Shown one piece after another: positions 44,031 through 52,557 of a DNA stretch of 64,000 nt. The stretch is from Leifsonia sp. ku-ls (lineage in GTDB: Bacteria > Actinomycetota > Actinomycetes > Actinomycetales > Microbacteriaceae), in the NCBI GenBank assembly GCA_003367665.1, contig QKXI01000003.1:186001-250000 (forward strand), given 5' to 3'. The translations under genes and the position numbers were made by a program. Below the pieces are notes generated by a model. The model ran no database searches and had not been told where the DNA came from. It was given only the letters and a program-made list of their open reading frames with translations. Position 1 is the stretch's first letter. Each line of letters starts with the position of its first letter.

Positions 44031-45423
44031 AACCGCCGCGCGCGCGCAGGCGAAGCAGCCCCGGACCGCAACCGGTCCGGTGAAGCGGCTGCGCCTGCCG
44101 GCGAAGTTCCGCAACCTCGAGCTCTTCCTGCTCGTGATCGCGTGCGCCATCAACGCCGCCGCGGTCGTGCTGGTGCAGCTGGGCGCCCTGGGGCACATCG
44201 ACCTCACGCTGGTGTACCTCGGCGCCGGCCTGTCGGCCCTCGTGGTCGGCATGCACATCGCCCTGCGCTTCGTGGCGCCGCAGGCCGACCCGTTCCTGCT
44301 TCCCATCGCGACCTTGCTGACCGGCATCGGGATCGCCGAGATCTACCGGATCGACATCCACTACAAGGACTCGGGATGGGACAGCGCCGGCGTCAAGCAG
44401 ATCGTCTGGGCGGGCATCGCGATCGTCGCCGCGATCCTCGTCGTGAGCCTCATCCGCAACCACCGCATCCTGCAGCGGTACACCTATCTCTTCGGCTTCG
44501 CGGCGCTCATCCTCCTGCTGCTGCCGATGCTTCCGGGCATCGGTCGCGAGATCAACGGCGCCCGGGTGTGGATCGGGATCGGCCCGTTCAGCTTCCAGCC
44601 CGGCGAGATCGCCAAGCTGTGCCTGGCGATCTTCTTCGCCGGGTACCTGGTGCAGACGCGCGACTCGCTGTCGGTCGTCGGGAAGAAGTTCCTCGGGATC
44701 CGGTTCCCTCGCGCCCGTGACCTCGGCCCGATCCTCGTGGTGTGGCTGATGTCGATGGCCGTGATCGTGTTCCAGCGCGACCTGGGCACGGGCCTGCTGA
44801 TCTTCGGCCTCTTCCTCGTGATGCTGTACGTCGCGACCTCGCGCATCAGCTGGATCATCCTCGGCCTGTTGCTCGTCGTCGGTGGGGCGGTGGTGGCCAG
44901 CCAGGTGCTGCCCTACGTGCACGACCGGTTCGCGAACTGGCTGACGCCGTTCACCTCCGGGCGATACGACGCGGAGCTCGGCGGCAGCTACCAGCTCGTT
45001 CAGGGGCTCTTCGGCCTTGCCCACGGCGGCCTGATCGGCACAGGGCTGGGCCAGGGCCAGCCGTGGATCACGCCGATCTCGCAGAGCGACTACATCATCG
45101 CGAGCCTCGGCGAGGAGCTCGGCCTGGCCGGGCTGTTCGCGATCTTCGCCCTCTACCTGGTGTTCGTGGCGCGCGGGCTCCGCATCGGCTTCGCCGGACA
45201 GGACGACTTCGGCAAGCTGCTCGCGGTCGGCCTGTCGTTCACCGTCGCGCTGCAGTGCTTCATCGTGATCGGCGGCGTGACCCGCGTCATCCCGCTGACC
45301 GGCCTGACCACTCCGTTCCTCGCCGCGGGCGGGTCGTCGCTCGTCGCCAACTGGATCATCGTGGCGCTGCTGCTGCGGCTCTCCGACACCGTCCGCAACC
45401 AACCCCGGCTGGTGGTGAGCTAG
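44014..45423 (+). CDS. rodA: RodA/FtsW-type peptidoglycan polymerase (SEDS)
   Basis: This 469-residue membrane glycosyltransferase with about ten to twelve helices polymerises lipid II. SEDS markers are FQPGEIAKLCLAIFFAGYLV, QRDLGTGLLIFGLFLVMLYV, YQLVQGLFGLAHGGLIGTGL and SDYIIASLGEELGLAG. It works with PbpA, encoded directly after with no gap (start codon follows the stop). Confidence 0.95.
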   Translation: MPTDSRTAARAQAKQPRTATGPVKRLRLPAKFRNLELFLLVIACAINAAAVVLVQLGALGHIDLTLVYLGAGLSALVVGMHIALRFVAPQADPFLLPIATLLTGIGIAEIYRIDIHYKDSGWDSAGVKQIVWAGIAIVAAILVVSLIRNHRILQRYTYLFGFAALILLLLPMLPGIGREINGARVWIGIGPFSFQPGEIAKLCLAIFFAGYLVQTRDSLSVVGKKFLGIRFPRARDLGPILVVWLMSMAVIVFQRDLGTGLLIFGLFLVMLYVATSRISWIILGLLLVVGGAVVASQVLPYVHDRFANWLTPFTSGRYDAELGGSYQLVQGLFGLAHGGLIGTGLGQGQPWITPISQSDYIIASLGEELGLAGLFAIFALYLVFVARGLRIGFAGQDDFGKLLAVGLSFTVALQCFIVIGGVTRVIPLTGLTTPFLAAGGSSLVANWIIVALLLRLSDTVRNQPRLVVS

Positions 45424-46878
45424 ATGAACCGTGAGATCAAGCGGGTGAGCACGATCGTGGTCGCCATGTTCCTGGCGCTGCTGGTGTCCACGTCGATCCT
45501 GCAGGTGTTCCAGGCGGACGCCCTCGGCTCCGACGCGCGCAACACCCGTGCCCTGAACGACAGCTACCAGGCGCAGCGTGGTGCGATCCTCGTGGCCGGG
45601 CAGCCGATCGCGCAGTCCGTCCCGTCGAACGACGTCTACAAGTGGCAGCGCGTCTACAGCAACGGCCCGCTCTACTCCGCGGTGACCGGCTTCTTCCCGA
45701 TCAACGGGGAGCCGACCGGCCTCGAGGGTGCGCTCAACGACAAGCTGAGCGGCTCGTCGAACTCCCAGTTCTTCGACCGCATCAACGCCATCCTGACCGG
45801 AAAGAGTCCGCAGGGCGCGACGGTGGAGACCACCATCGACCCGGTCGCGCAGCAGGCGGCATGGGATGCGCTGGGCGACTACCAGGGCGCCGTGGTGCTC
45901 CTGCAGCCCAAGACCGGCAAGATCCTCGCCATGGTCTCGAAGCCGGCGTACGACCCGAACACGCTGGCCTCTCACGACGGCAAGGCCGTGGAGTCGACCT
46001 ACCAGCAGCTGCTCGACGCCAAGGGCGACCCGCTCATCAACCGCACGATCGGCGGCAACCTAAACCCGCCCGGTTCGACGTTCAAGCCCGTCATGAGCGC
46101 CACGGCGTTCGGGACAGGCCAGTACACCAAGGACAGCCAGCTCCCGAATCCGGCGTCGCTGCCGCTTCCCGGCTCCCCCACGGTCGTGAAGAACGACTCG
46201 CTGACCACCTGTGGACCCGGCGAGACGGTCTCCATCGCGACCGCGCAGATCCTCTCCTGCAACATCCCGTTCGCCGAGCTCGGGATGCAGCTGAAGCCGC
46301 AGGTGATCAAGGACCAGGCCGACAAGTTCGGCTTCAACCAGGAGCTCAGCATCCCCATCCGGGTCGAGAAGAGCGTCTACCCGCTCTACCCCGACCCCGC
46401 GGAGCGCGCGCTCGGCTCCTTCGGCCAGAAGGACGACAAGGCGACCCCGCTGCAGATGGCGATGGTGTCGGCGGCGATCGCCAACGGCGGCACGCTCATG
46501 ACTCCGAACCTGGTCGACAGCATCCGGTCGGCCGACATGCAGACCACGGAGGCCTTCCAGCCGAAGGAGTTCTCCCGCCCGGTCAGCCAGCAGAACGCGG
46601 ACACCATCAAGCAGATGATGGTCGACGGCGTCGATCACGGCGTGGCGAGCAATGCAAGAATAAGTGGGGTCCAGGTCGGCGGTAAGACGGGAACGGCGCA
46701 GAACGGGGAGAACGACCCCTACACGCTGTGGTTCACCGGTTTCGCGCCGGCGAACGACCCCGAGTTCGCTGTGGCGGTAGTTGTCGAAAATGGCGGTGGA
46801 CAGGGTCAGAGCGGCACGGGTAACTCCATCGCCGCTCCGATCGCGAGGAAAGTACTAGAGGCGGTGCTGAATAAATGA
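45424..46878 (+). CDS. pbpA: Class B penicillin-binding protein (PbpA)
   Basis: This 484-residue transpeptidase has a single N-terminal anchor (VVAMFLALLVSTSILQVF) and a dimerisation domain. The catalytic motifs are SxxK in PPGSTFKPVMSA, SxN in ILSCNIPF and KTG in QVGGKTGTAQNGE. It crosslinks peptidoglycan made by RodA. It overlaps pknA by 4 bp. Confidence 0.95.
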   Translation: MNREIKRVSTIVVAMFLALLVSTSILQVFQADALGSDARNTRALNDSYQAQRGAILVAGQPIAQSVPSNDVYKWQRVYSNGPLYSAVTGFFPINGEPTGLEGALNDKLSGSSNSQFFDRINAILTGKSPQGATVETTIDPVAQQAAWDALGDYQGAVVLLQPKTGKILAMVSKPAYDPNTLASHDGKAVESTYQQLLDAKGDPLINRTIGGNLNPPGSTFKPVMSATAFGTGQYTKDSQLPNPASLPLPGSPTVVKNDSLTTCGPGETVSIATAQILSCNIPFAELGMQLKPQVIKDQADKFGFNQELSIPIRVEKSVYPLYPDPAERALGSFGQKDDKATPLQMAMVSAAIANGGTLMTPNLVDSIRSADMQTTEAFQPKEFSRPVSQQNADTIKQMMVDGVDHGVASNARISGVQVGGKTGTAQNGENDPYTLWFTGFAPANDPEFAVAVVVENGGGQGQSGTGNSIAAPIARKVLEAVLNK

Positions 46879-48623
46879 GACCCACAGCAGGGCTCACCTT
46901 CGGGGGACGTTACGAGCTGCAGTCGCGGATCGCGATCGGCGGCATGGGCGAGGTGTGGCAGGCCACCGACCTCGTCATCGGCCGTACCGTCGCCATCAAG
47001 ATCCTGAAGGACGAGTACCTCGGCGACCCCGGCTTCCTCGAGCGCTTCCGCGCGGAGGCGAGGCACGCCGCCCTCGTCAACCACGAGGGCATCGCCAACG
47101 TCTACGACTACGGCGAGGAGGAGGGCAGCGCGTACCTGGTGATGGAGCTGGTGCCCGGTGAGGCGCTGTCCAGCATCCTGGAGCGCGAGCACGTGCTCAG
47201 CACCGACCGCACGCTCGACATCGTCGCCCAGACGGCGGCCGCGCTGCACGCCGCCCACGCGGCCGGCCTGGTGCACCGCGACATCAAGCCGGGCAACCTC
47301 CTGATCACACCGGATGGCCGAGTCAAGATCACCGACTTCGGCATCGCGCGCATCGCGGACCAGGTCCCGCTTACCGCGACCGGACAGGTCATGGGCACGG
47401 TGCAGTACCTCTCGCCCGAGCAGGCCTCCGGCCACCCGGCGTCGCCGACCACCGACATCTACTCGCTCGGCATCGTGGCCTACGAGTGCCTCGCGGGCCG
47501 CCGGCCGTTCACCGGCGAGTCGCAGGTCGCCATCGCCATGGCGCAGATCAACGAGGCGCCGCCGGAGCTTCCCGCCACCGTGGCGGAGCCCGTCCGCAAC
47601 CTCGTGTTCGCGTGCATCGCCAAGAACCCGGCCGACCGTCCGGCCTCCGCCGCACACCTGGCCCGGGCCGCACAGGCGCTCCGTCGCGGCGACGTGCGCG
47701 CTGCGGCCGCCTCCGTGCCGGCGATCCTGGGCGCCGCCGCGGCCACCGACGCCGCGACCGTGCTGATGCAGTCGCCAGGGGCGGCCCCGACGCAGGCGAC
47801 CACCGTCCTTCCCGCCACCACCGCGATGACGGTCGAGGAGGAGGAGACGGAGGCCCCGGTCGAGGAGCGCAAGCGCAGCCGCTGGACCTGGCCCCTGATC
47901 GCCCTCATCGCGCTGCTCGCGCTCGTGCTGATCGGCACGCTCATCGCGCTGCTCGCCCAGCCGAAGCCGGCGCCGAGCTCCACCCCGTCGACCACGCCGT
48001 CGCAGACGCAGCCGAGCTCGCCGAAGCCGTCGCCCACTCCGACAAGCAACACCGTGCAGATCACCGAGAGCGACTTCCTCGGTCTTACCGCCGATCAGGC
48101 GCGCGAGAAGCTCGACGGGCTCGGGATGGTCGCCGACGTGTCGCAGGGCAACGCCGCGACCACGCAGGACCAGGCCAACAAGGTCTACTCGGTCAACCCG
48201 ACCGGACCGGTCCCGAAGGGCTCGACCATCGCGGTCAAGGTCTACGGTCCCGTCGCACCGGTCCAGACCCCGACCGACACGGTGACAGCCAACCCGGCCT
48301 CCGGCAAGGGGACGCCGAACTCGCAGATCACGGTCAACTTCGGCTCCGCGACGTGCCCGGCGGGCCAGAACCTGATCGGCCGCAGGCTCTACGTGAACGG
48401 GCAACCGCAGACGCCGGTGAACGACACGAAGATGATCTGGTCGCCCAGCGCGGCGGGCAACTACCAGCTCACGTACACGATCTTCTGCGGGGAGTCCGTC
48501 GAGTCCGATCAGTCCCCCGCCCTCGCCTACGAGGTCGTGCCGGCGACGCCGCCGACCAACGGCGGAGGCGGCGGAACCGGCGGCGGCGCGGGCGGCGGCG
48601 CCGGCGGTGGCAACAACGGCTGA
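46875..48623 (+). CDS. pknA: Ser/Thr protein kinase PknA with one PASTA-like domain
   Basis: This 582-residue kinase has its kinase domain at about 10-275: IAIGGMGEVWQATD (P-loop), AIKIL (Lys), LVHRDIKPGNLL, ITDFGIARI and GTVQYLSPEQ. A membrane helix follows at about 336-360. Outside lie a Ser/Thr/Pro linker, one PASTA domain (LGLTADQAREKLDGLGMVAD), an Ig-like segment and a Gly-rich tail. Position between pbpA and pknB identifies it as PknA, whose mycobacterial form lacks PASTA. Confidence 0.9.
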   Translation: MRPTAGLTFGGRYELQSRIAIGGMGEVWQATDLVIGRTVAIKILKDEYLGDPGFLERFRAEARHAALVNHEGIANVYDYGEEEGSAYLVMELVPGEALSSILEREHVLSTDRTLDIVAQTAAALHAAHAAGLVHRDIKPGNLLITPDGRVKITDFGIARIADQVPLTATGQVMGTVQYLSPEQASGHPASPTTDIYSLGIVAYECLAGRRPFTGESQVAIAMAQINEAPPELPATVAEPVRNLVFACIAKNPADRPASAAHLARAAQALRRGDVRAAAASVPAILGAAAATDAATVLMQSPGAAPTQATTVLPATTAMTVEEEETEAPVEERKRSRWTWPLIALIALLALVLIGTLIALLAQPKPAPSSTPSTTPSQTQPSSPKPSPTPTSNTVQITESDFLGLTADQAREKLDGLGMVADVSQGNAATTQDQANKVYSVNPTGPVPKGSTIAVKVYGPVAPVQTPTDTVTANPASGKGTPNSQITVNFGSATCPAGQNLIGRRLYVNGQPQTPVNDTKMIWSPSAAGNYQLTYTIFCGESVESDQSPALAYEVVPATPPTNGGGGGTGGGAGGGAGGGNNG

Positions 48624-48701
48624 CCGCTGAGCGCGGCCGGGGAGATACCCAGAAAGGCACCGCTACACTAGCCGGAGTCAGCACCCGAGAAGGAGTCCGC
48701 A

Positions 48702-50393
48702 TTGAGCCCAGATAGCCGCCTGCTCGCAGGCCGATATCAGGTGGGCGAACTCATCGGCCGGGGCGGCATGTCCGACGTGCACCGCGGGACCGACACCCGG
48801 CTCGGGCGTACCGTCGCGATCAAGCTGCTCAAGCCGTCGCTCGCGACCGACCCCGCGTTCCGCACCCGCTTCCGTCAGGAGGCGCAGGCGGCGGCGCGCA
48901 TGACGCATCCGACGATCGTCCGCGTGTTCGACGCGGGCGAGGAGACCGTCCGCGAGCCGAACGGACACGAGGCGCAGCTGCCGTTCATCGTGATGGAGCA
49001 CGTCGACGGCGTGCTGCTGAAGGATCTCATCAAGAAGGGCCCGCTCGAGGTCCCCGAGGCCGTGCGCATCACCGAGGGCATCCTCACGGCGCTCGAGTAC
49101 TCCCACCGCGCCGGTGTCGTGCACCGCGACATCAAGCCGGGAAACGTGATGATCACCAAGACCGGCCAGGTCAAGGTGATGGACTTCGGCATCGCCCGGG
49201 CCATCAGCGACTCGTCCGCGACCGTCGCCCAGACCACCGCCGTGCTCGGGACCGCCAGCTACTTCTCGCCGGAGCAGGCGAAGGGCGAGTCGGTCGACGC
49301 GCGCACCGACCTGTATTCGACCGGTGTCGTGCTGTTCGAGATGCTGACCGGCCGGCCGCCGTTCCGTGGCGACACGCCGGTCGCTGTGGCGTACCAGCAC
49401 GTGAGCGAGACGGCCGTCGCGCCGAGCACGGTCAATCCCAAGGTGTCTCCGGCGATGGACGTCGTGGTCGCCCGAGCGCTCACGAAGGACCGGTTCGAGC
49501 GCTATCAGACCGTCGCCGAGTTCCGCGCCGACCTCGAAGAGGCCGCCTCCGGCCGCGTGCCGAAGCGGAAGCACGAGGACGAGGCGGCCGAGACCCTGTT
49601 CGGCGCCCCGCCGAGCCAGGTGTCCGGCCCGGAGGCGGCCTTCCGCCAGCTGGCCGAGGACCAGACGATGACGCGCACGCAGCGGCGCCCACCGGTCATC
49701 TGGGTCTGGGCCGGGATCGCGATCATGGCCGTCGTCATCGTGGCCGTGCTCGCCTGGGTGCTGCGCCTCGCGCCGAGCACCACCATGCCCGACACGTCGC
49801 GCAAGGTCCCCAATCTCTCCGGCCAGACGCTCGAGAAGGCCACGGCCGAGCTCGACTCGATGAAGCTGAAGTGGGTGCAGAGCAGCGAGTCGAGCCCCAC
49901 CTACCAGCAGGGCGAGATCGTACGCACCGACCCCGGGGCCGGCATCGTCGTCGCGACGGGCGACACCATCACGCTGTACGTCTCCACCGGCAAGAAGACG
50001 GTCTCCGTTCCGGACGTCCACAACATGACCGTGGACGCGGCGACCCAGGCTCTGCAGCAGGCCGGCCTCACCGTCGGTCCGACGACCTCCGAGAACTCGC
50101 CCACCGTTCCCGCCAACGTCGTCATCTCGACCGACCCCGCGGCGAACACGTCGGCGCACGAGGGCGACGCGATCGGACTGCACGTGTCGAGCGGCAAGGT
50201 CACGCTCACCGATCTCACCGGGCAGACGATCCAGGCGGCGACGGGCATCCTCTCGCAGCTGGGCCTCACGGCGAACCCGAAGCCCGACGCGTCGTGCCCG
50301 CAGGACAAGGGGGCCACGAAGGTGCACACCCAGTCTCTGGTGGGCGACGTGCCCCAGGGGTCGACGGTCGACCTGACCTACTGCTCGGGCTGA
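48702..50393 (+). CDS. pknB: Ser/Thr protein kinase PknB with three PASTA domains
   Basis: This 563-residue kinase senses muropeptides or lipid II and controls growth. The kinase domain (about 10-275) has LIGRGGMSDVHRGTD, AIKLLK, VVHRDIKPGNVM, VMDFGIARA and GTASYFSPEQAKGE. A membrane helix lies at about 330-355. Three PASTA domains follow (starting near VPNLSGQTLEKATAEL, VPDVHNMTVDAATQAL and LTDLTGQTIQAATGIL). TTG 48702 is the start, with GAAGGAG upstream, and TACACT may give it its own promoter. Confidence 0.95.
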   Translation: MSPDSRLLAGRYQVGELIGRGGMSDVHRGTDTRLGRTVAIKLLKPSLATDPAFRTRFRQEAQAAARMTHPTIVRVFDAGEETVREPNGHEAQLPFIVMEHVDGVLLKDLIKKGPLEVPEAVRITEGILTALEYSHRAGVVHRDIKPGNVMITKTGQVKVMDFGIARAISDSSATVAQTTAVLGTASYFSPEQAKGESVDARTDLYSTGVVLFEMLTGRPPFRGDTPVAVAYQHVSETAVAPSTVNPKVSPAMDVVVARALTKDRFERYQTVAEFRADLEEAASGRVPKRKHEDEAAETLFGAPPSQVSGPEAAFRQLAEDQTMTRTQRRPPVIWVWAGIAIMAVVIVAVLAWVLRLAPSTTMPDTSRKVPNLSGQTLEKATAELDSMKLKWVQSSESSPTYQQGEIVRTDPGAGIVVATGDTITLYVSTGKKTVSVPDVHNMTVDAATQALQQAGLTVGPTTSENSPTVPANVVISTDPAANTSAHEGDAIGLHVSSGKVTLTDLTGQTIQAATGILSQLGLTANPKPDASCPQDKGATKVHTQSLVGDVPQGSTVDLTYCSG

Positions 50394-50417
50394 GCGCTCC
50401 GCCCGCGGCGGCCAGGC

Positions 50418-51056
50418 TCAGCCCAGCTTGACCAGGGGGTTCAGGGTGCGTGCGGCGTCCGCGGCTCCGGCGAGCCCGGCGACCTCGAGCCAGTTGCCCA
50501 GCATCCGGTAGCCGCCCTCGGTGAGCACGGACTCCGGGTGGAACTGGACTCCGTAGATCGGCGCCTCGCGGTGCTGCAACGCCATGATGACGCCGCCCGC
50601 GGTGCGCGCCGTGACCTCCAGGTCGTCCGGGAGCGTGCCGTCGACCACGGCGAGCGAGTGGTAGCGCGTGGCGGTGAAGGGCTGCGCCACCCCGTCGAAG
50701 AGCGGGCTGCCGTCGTGGGTCACCTGCGAGGTCTTGCCGTGCATCAGCTCCTCCGCGTTCGTGACGACGCCGCCGAAGGCCTCGGCGATCGCCTGGTGTC
50801 CGAGGCACACGCCCAGGAGCGGCTGGCCCGTGGCCAGCGCCTGCTCCACCACCGGGATGGACACCCCGGCATCGGCCGGCTTGCCCGGCCCTGGCGAGAC
50901 CAGCACCGCGTCGTACTCGGCCAGCGCCGACGGGAGGTCTTCCGTCGCGATGTCGTCGTTGCGCACGACGACGGTGTCGGCGCCGAGCTCGCGCAGGTAG
51001 CCGTTCAGCGTGTAGACGAAGCTGTCGTAGTTGTCGATGACGAGGACGCGGGTCAC
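50418..51056 (-). CDS. pabA: Aminodeoxychorismate/anthranilate synthase glutaminase subunit
   Basis: This 212-residue class I glutamine amidotransferase supplies ammonia for p-aminobenzoate or anthranilate synthesis. Catalytic Cys is in GVCLGHQAIAE, and His and Glu in YGVQFHPESVLTEGG; the N-terminus is VLVIDNYDSFVYTLNGYL. In mycobacteria the gene next to pknB is labelled trpG; which pathway it serves here cannot be decided. GTG 51056 overlaps the small gene before it by 4 bp. TACCGT also lies 6 nt upstream. Confidence 0.92.
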   Translation of the reverse strand: MTRVLVIDNYDSFVYTLNGYLRELGADTVVVRNDDIATEDLPSALAEYDAVLVSPGPGKPADAGVSIPVVEQALATGQPLLGVCLGHQAIAEAFGGVVTNAEELMHGKTSQVTHDGSPLFDGVAQPFTATRYHSLAVVDGTLPDDLEVTARTAGGVIMALQHREAPIYGVQFHPESVLTEGGYRMLGNWLEVAGLAGAADAARTLNPLVKLG

Positions 51057-51211
51057 GGCCCCACGGTACCTTCCTGCGGCCCGAGGAGCGAATCCACCCA
51101 GGGGAACACCCAGGTCACGAGCGTGAAGAGCACCAAGGCCACCAGAACGAGGAGGATCAGCAGGCGCACCCACCACGGCCCGGGCAGGACCCGCCACAAC
51201 GCTCCGTACAC
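51053..51211 (-). CDS. Small single-pass membrane protein between class E sortase and pabA
   Basis: This 52-residue protein starts VYGALWRVLPGPWWVRLLIL and consists of an amphipathic Trp-rich start, one membrane helix (about 17-38) and an acidic tail (DSLLGPQEGTVGP). GTG 51211 lies 2 nt after the sortase stop and its own stop overlaps pabA, so it is held in the operon by coupling. It is too short for most gene finders. The function is unknown; homologues sit at the same place in related genomes if I remember correctly, which I could not check. Confidence 0.75.
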   Translation of the reverse strand: MYGALWRVLPGPWWVRLLILLVLVALVLFTLVTWVFPWVDSLLGPQEGTVGP

Positions 51212-51213
51212 GG

Positions 51214-51975
51214 TCAGCCTCCCTGCCCGACCGCCGCGGCGATCTCGTTCGGAATCTCCTGCGGCGGCGCGTAGGACTGGAACACGCTGTACGCGATCAG
51301 GCGCTCGCCCGCGTGGAATGGCGGGTTGCACGTCGTGATCGTCATCAGCCGGTCGGTCGGCGTCGCCTGCGGTTGCCGGGGAACCGGGAGCAGGACCTGC
51401 ACGGCCGAGGGCTGGACGTACTCGAAGTTGCGGAACGTGTAGGTGTACCAGCCGTCCTTCGTCTGCACGTAGATGTGGTCGCCGATGTGCAGCTTGGACA
51501 GGTCGATGAAGGTGTTGCCCCAGCCCGAGTCGTGACCGGCGACCGCGAAGTTGCCCACCTCTCCCGGCAGCTGCGAGTCGATGTAGTGCCCGACACCCGC
51601 GGTGTAGCTGTTGAGCACGCGCTCGACGTCGACCGTCTGCCGGATGGTGCGCTTCCAGTCCGCGCCGAGGCGAGGTACGTAGATGACGGCGAACGGCTCG
51701 TAGGCGGCCGGCTTCGCGATCACGGGGGGATCGACCTGCGCCGTGGTGGTGTCCGGCGTGGGCTTCGGCGCCTTCAGGGCGTCGTCGATGAACTTCTGGC
51801 TCTGCTGCGCGGCGGCATCGGTCTGCTGGCCGGCGAGCACCAGGTTGTTCCACCACACCTGCCAGCCGAGGAACAGCAGCACCAGGACGCCCGCGGTGAT
51901 GAGCACCTCGCCGGCGACGCCGAGCACGGTGGGCCGGCGATGCGGCCTGCGCGCACGCGGTCGGGTGGTGGTCAT
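51214..51975 (-). CDS. Class E sortase
   Basis: This 253-residue sortase has one N-terminal membrane helix (about 20-42) and no C-terminal helix. Catalytic His is in FAVAGHDSGWG, Cys in LMTITTCNPPFHAGERL and the Arg soon after. YVPRLGADWKRTIRQ marks the actinobacterial class E type, which usually anchors LAXTG proteins. It is distinct from the class C pilus sortase. ATG 51975 lies 7 nt after the consensus -10 TAGAAT. Confidence 0.9.
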   Translation of the reverse strand: MTTTRPRARRPHRRPTVLGVAGEVLITAGVLVLLFLGWQVWWNNLVLAGQQTDAAAQQSQKFIDDALKAPKPTPDTTTAQVDPPVIAKPAAYEPFAVIYVPRLGADWKRTIRQTVDVERVLNSYTAGVGHYIDSQLPGEVGNFAVAGHDSGWGNTFIDLSKLHIGDHIYVQTKDGWYTYTFRNFEYVQPSAVQVLLPVPRQPQATPTDRLMTITTCNPPFHAGERLIAYSVFQSYAPPQEIPNEIAAAVGQGG

Positions 51976-51982
51976 GTGGGGG

Positions 51983-51988
51983 ATTCTA
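51983..51988 (-). promoter_or_regulatory. -10 hexamer TAGAAT of the class E sortase promoter
   Basis: A near-consensus -10 on the minus strand ends 7 nt before the start codon with no Shine-Dalgarno between, so the message is probably leaderless. Confidence 0.6.
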
Positions 51989-52014
51989 GGGAGCATCGCT
52001 GGGAAGAAACACAG

Positions 52015-52023
52015 TTGTCCACA
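52015..52023 (+). other. Isolated DnaA-box-like 9-mer TTGTCCACA
   Basis: This matches the actinobacterial DnaA box TTGTCCACA used in mycobacterial and streptomycete origins. It lies between the divergent class E sortase and crgA genes, 390 bp from the main cluster. Confidence 0.6.
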
Positions 52024-52085
52024 GGCCTATCCCCCGTTCGGGGGCCTCAGGAACCTCCGGAGCTTCCCCGCTACACTGTGGTGCT

Positions 52086-52346
52086 ATGGCACGCAGCAAG
52101 TCGAAGACCCGGATCGAGCGCCCGGCGCGCGCGGAGCGCCCGCAGGCGGCGTCCGGAGAGGACGCGCCGAACCCGGTCTGGTTCAAGCCGGTCATGTTCG
52201 GCTTCATGCTGCTCGGCCTGATCTGGATCATCGTCTTCTACGTCAGCCAGAACCAGTACCCGATCCCCGCGCTCGGTGCCTGGAACATCCTGGTCGGCTT
52301 CGGCATCGCGTTCATCGGCTTCCTGATGACCACCCGCTGGCGCTGA
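52086..52346 (+). CDS. crgA: Cell division protein CrgA
   Basis: This 86-residue protein has a basic N-terminus (MARSKSKTRIERPARAERPQ) and two membrane helices (about 33-52 and 66-80) joined by SQNQYPIPALGAWN, the CrgA signature. It helps assemble the divisome with FtsZ, FtsI and PBPs at the septum. TACACT (52072-52077) ends 8 nt before ATG. Confidence 0.95.
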   Translation: MARSKSKTRIERPARAERPQAASGEDAPNPVWFKPVMFGFMLLGLIWIIVFYVSQNQYPIPALGAWNILVGFGIAFIGFLMTTRWR

Positions 52347-52365
52347 CGCCCCACACTTCATCCCG

Positions 52366-52403
52366 AAACCCGGGTCGGCTCACAGGCCGGCCCGGGTTTT
52401 TCG
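52366..52403 (+). terminator. Rho-independent terminator of crgA
   Basis: AAACCCGGG pairs with CCCGGGTTT, with an inner GGC/GCC stem, followed by TTTTTCG. It lies 20 bp beyond the crgA stop. Confidence 0.9.
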
Positions 52404-52404
52404 T

Positions 52405-52557
52405 TTGTCCACAGTTCTCCACAGGCCTCATGTGGATAGTGGCCGCGCGTTCCCGCGCGGTTTCCCCAGTGTTAATAAGCCTGTGGAGAGTTACAACCGT
52501 GTAATTACCCACAGTGTTAATAAGCCTGTGGATAACTTATCCACGCCGTGTGGAACT
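52405..52557. other. Cluster of about eight DnaA-box-like 9-mers with a direct repeat
   Basis: On the plus strand: TTGTCCACA 52405, TTCTCCACA 52415, TTACCCACA 52505, TTATCCACG 52537. On the minus strand: CTATCCACA 52431-52439, CTCTCCACA 52482-52490, TTATCCACA 52527-52535 (perfect Escherichia-type box) and a weaker one at 52549-52557. The block GTGTTAATAAGCCTGTGG occurs twice, 45 nt apart (within 52467-52487 and 52512-52532). The tract is AT-rich for this genome and lies between two converging genes, after the crgA terminator. Confidence 0.75.

Noticed and set aside
52405-52557. DnaA-box cluster as the chromosomal origin itself
   Set aside because: In actinobacteria oriC lies between dnaA and dnaN, which recF predicts to be beyond the right edge; neither gene is next to the cluster. 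Kept only as a secondary locus.
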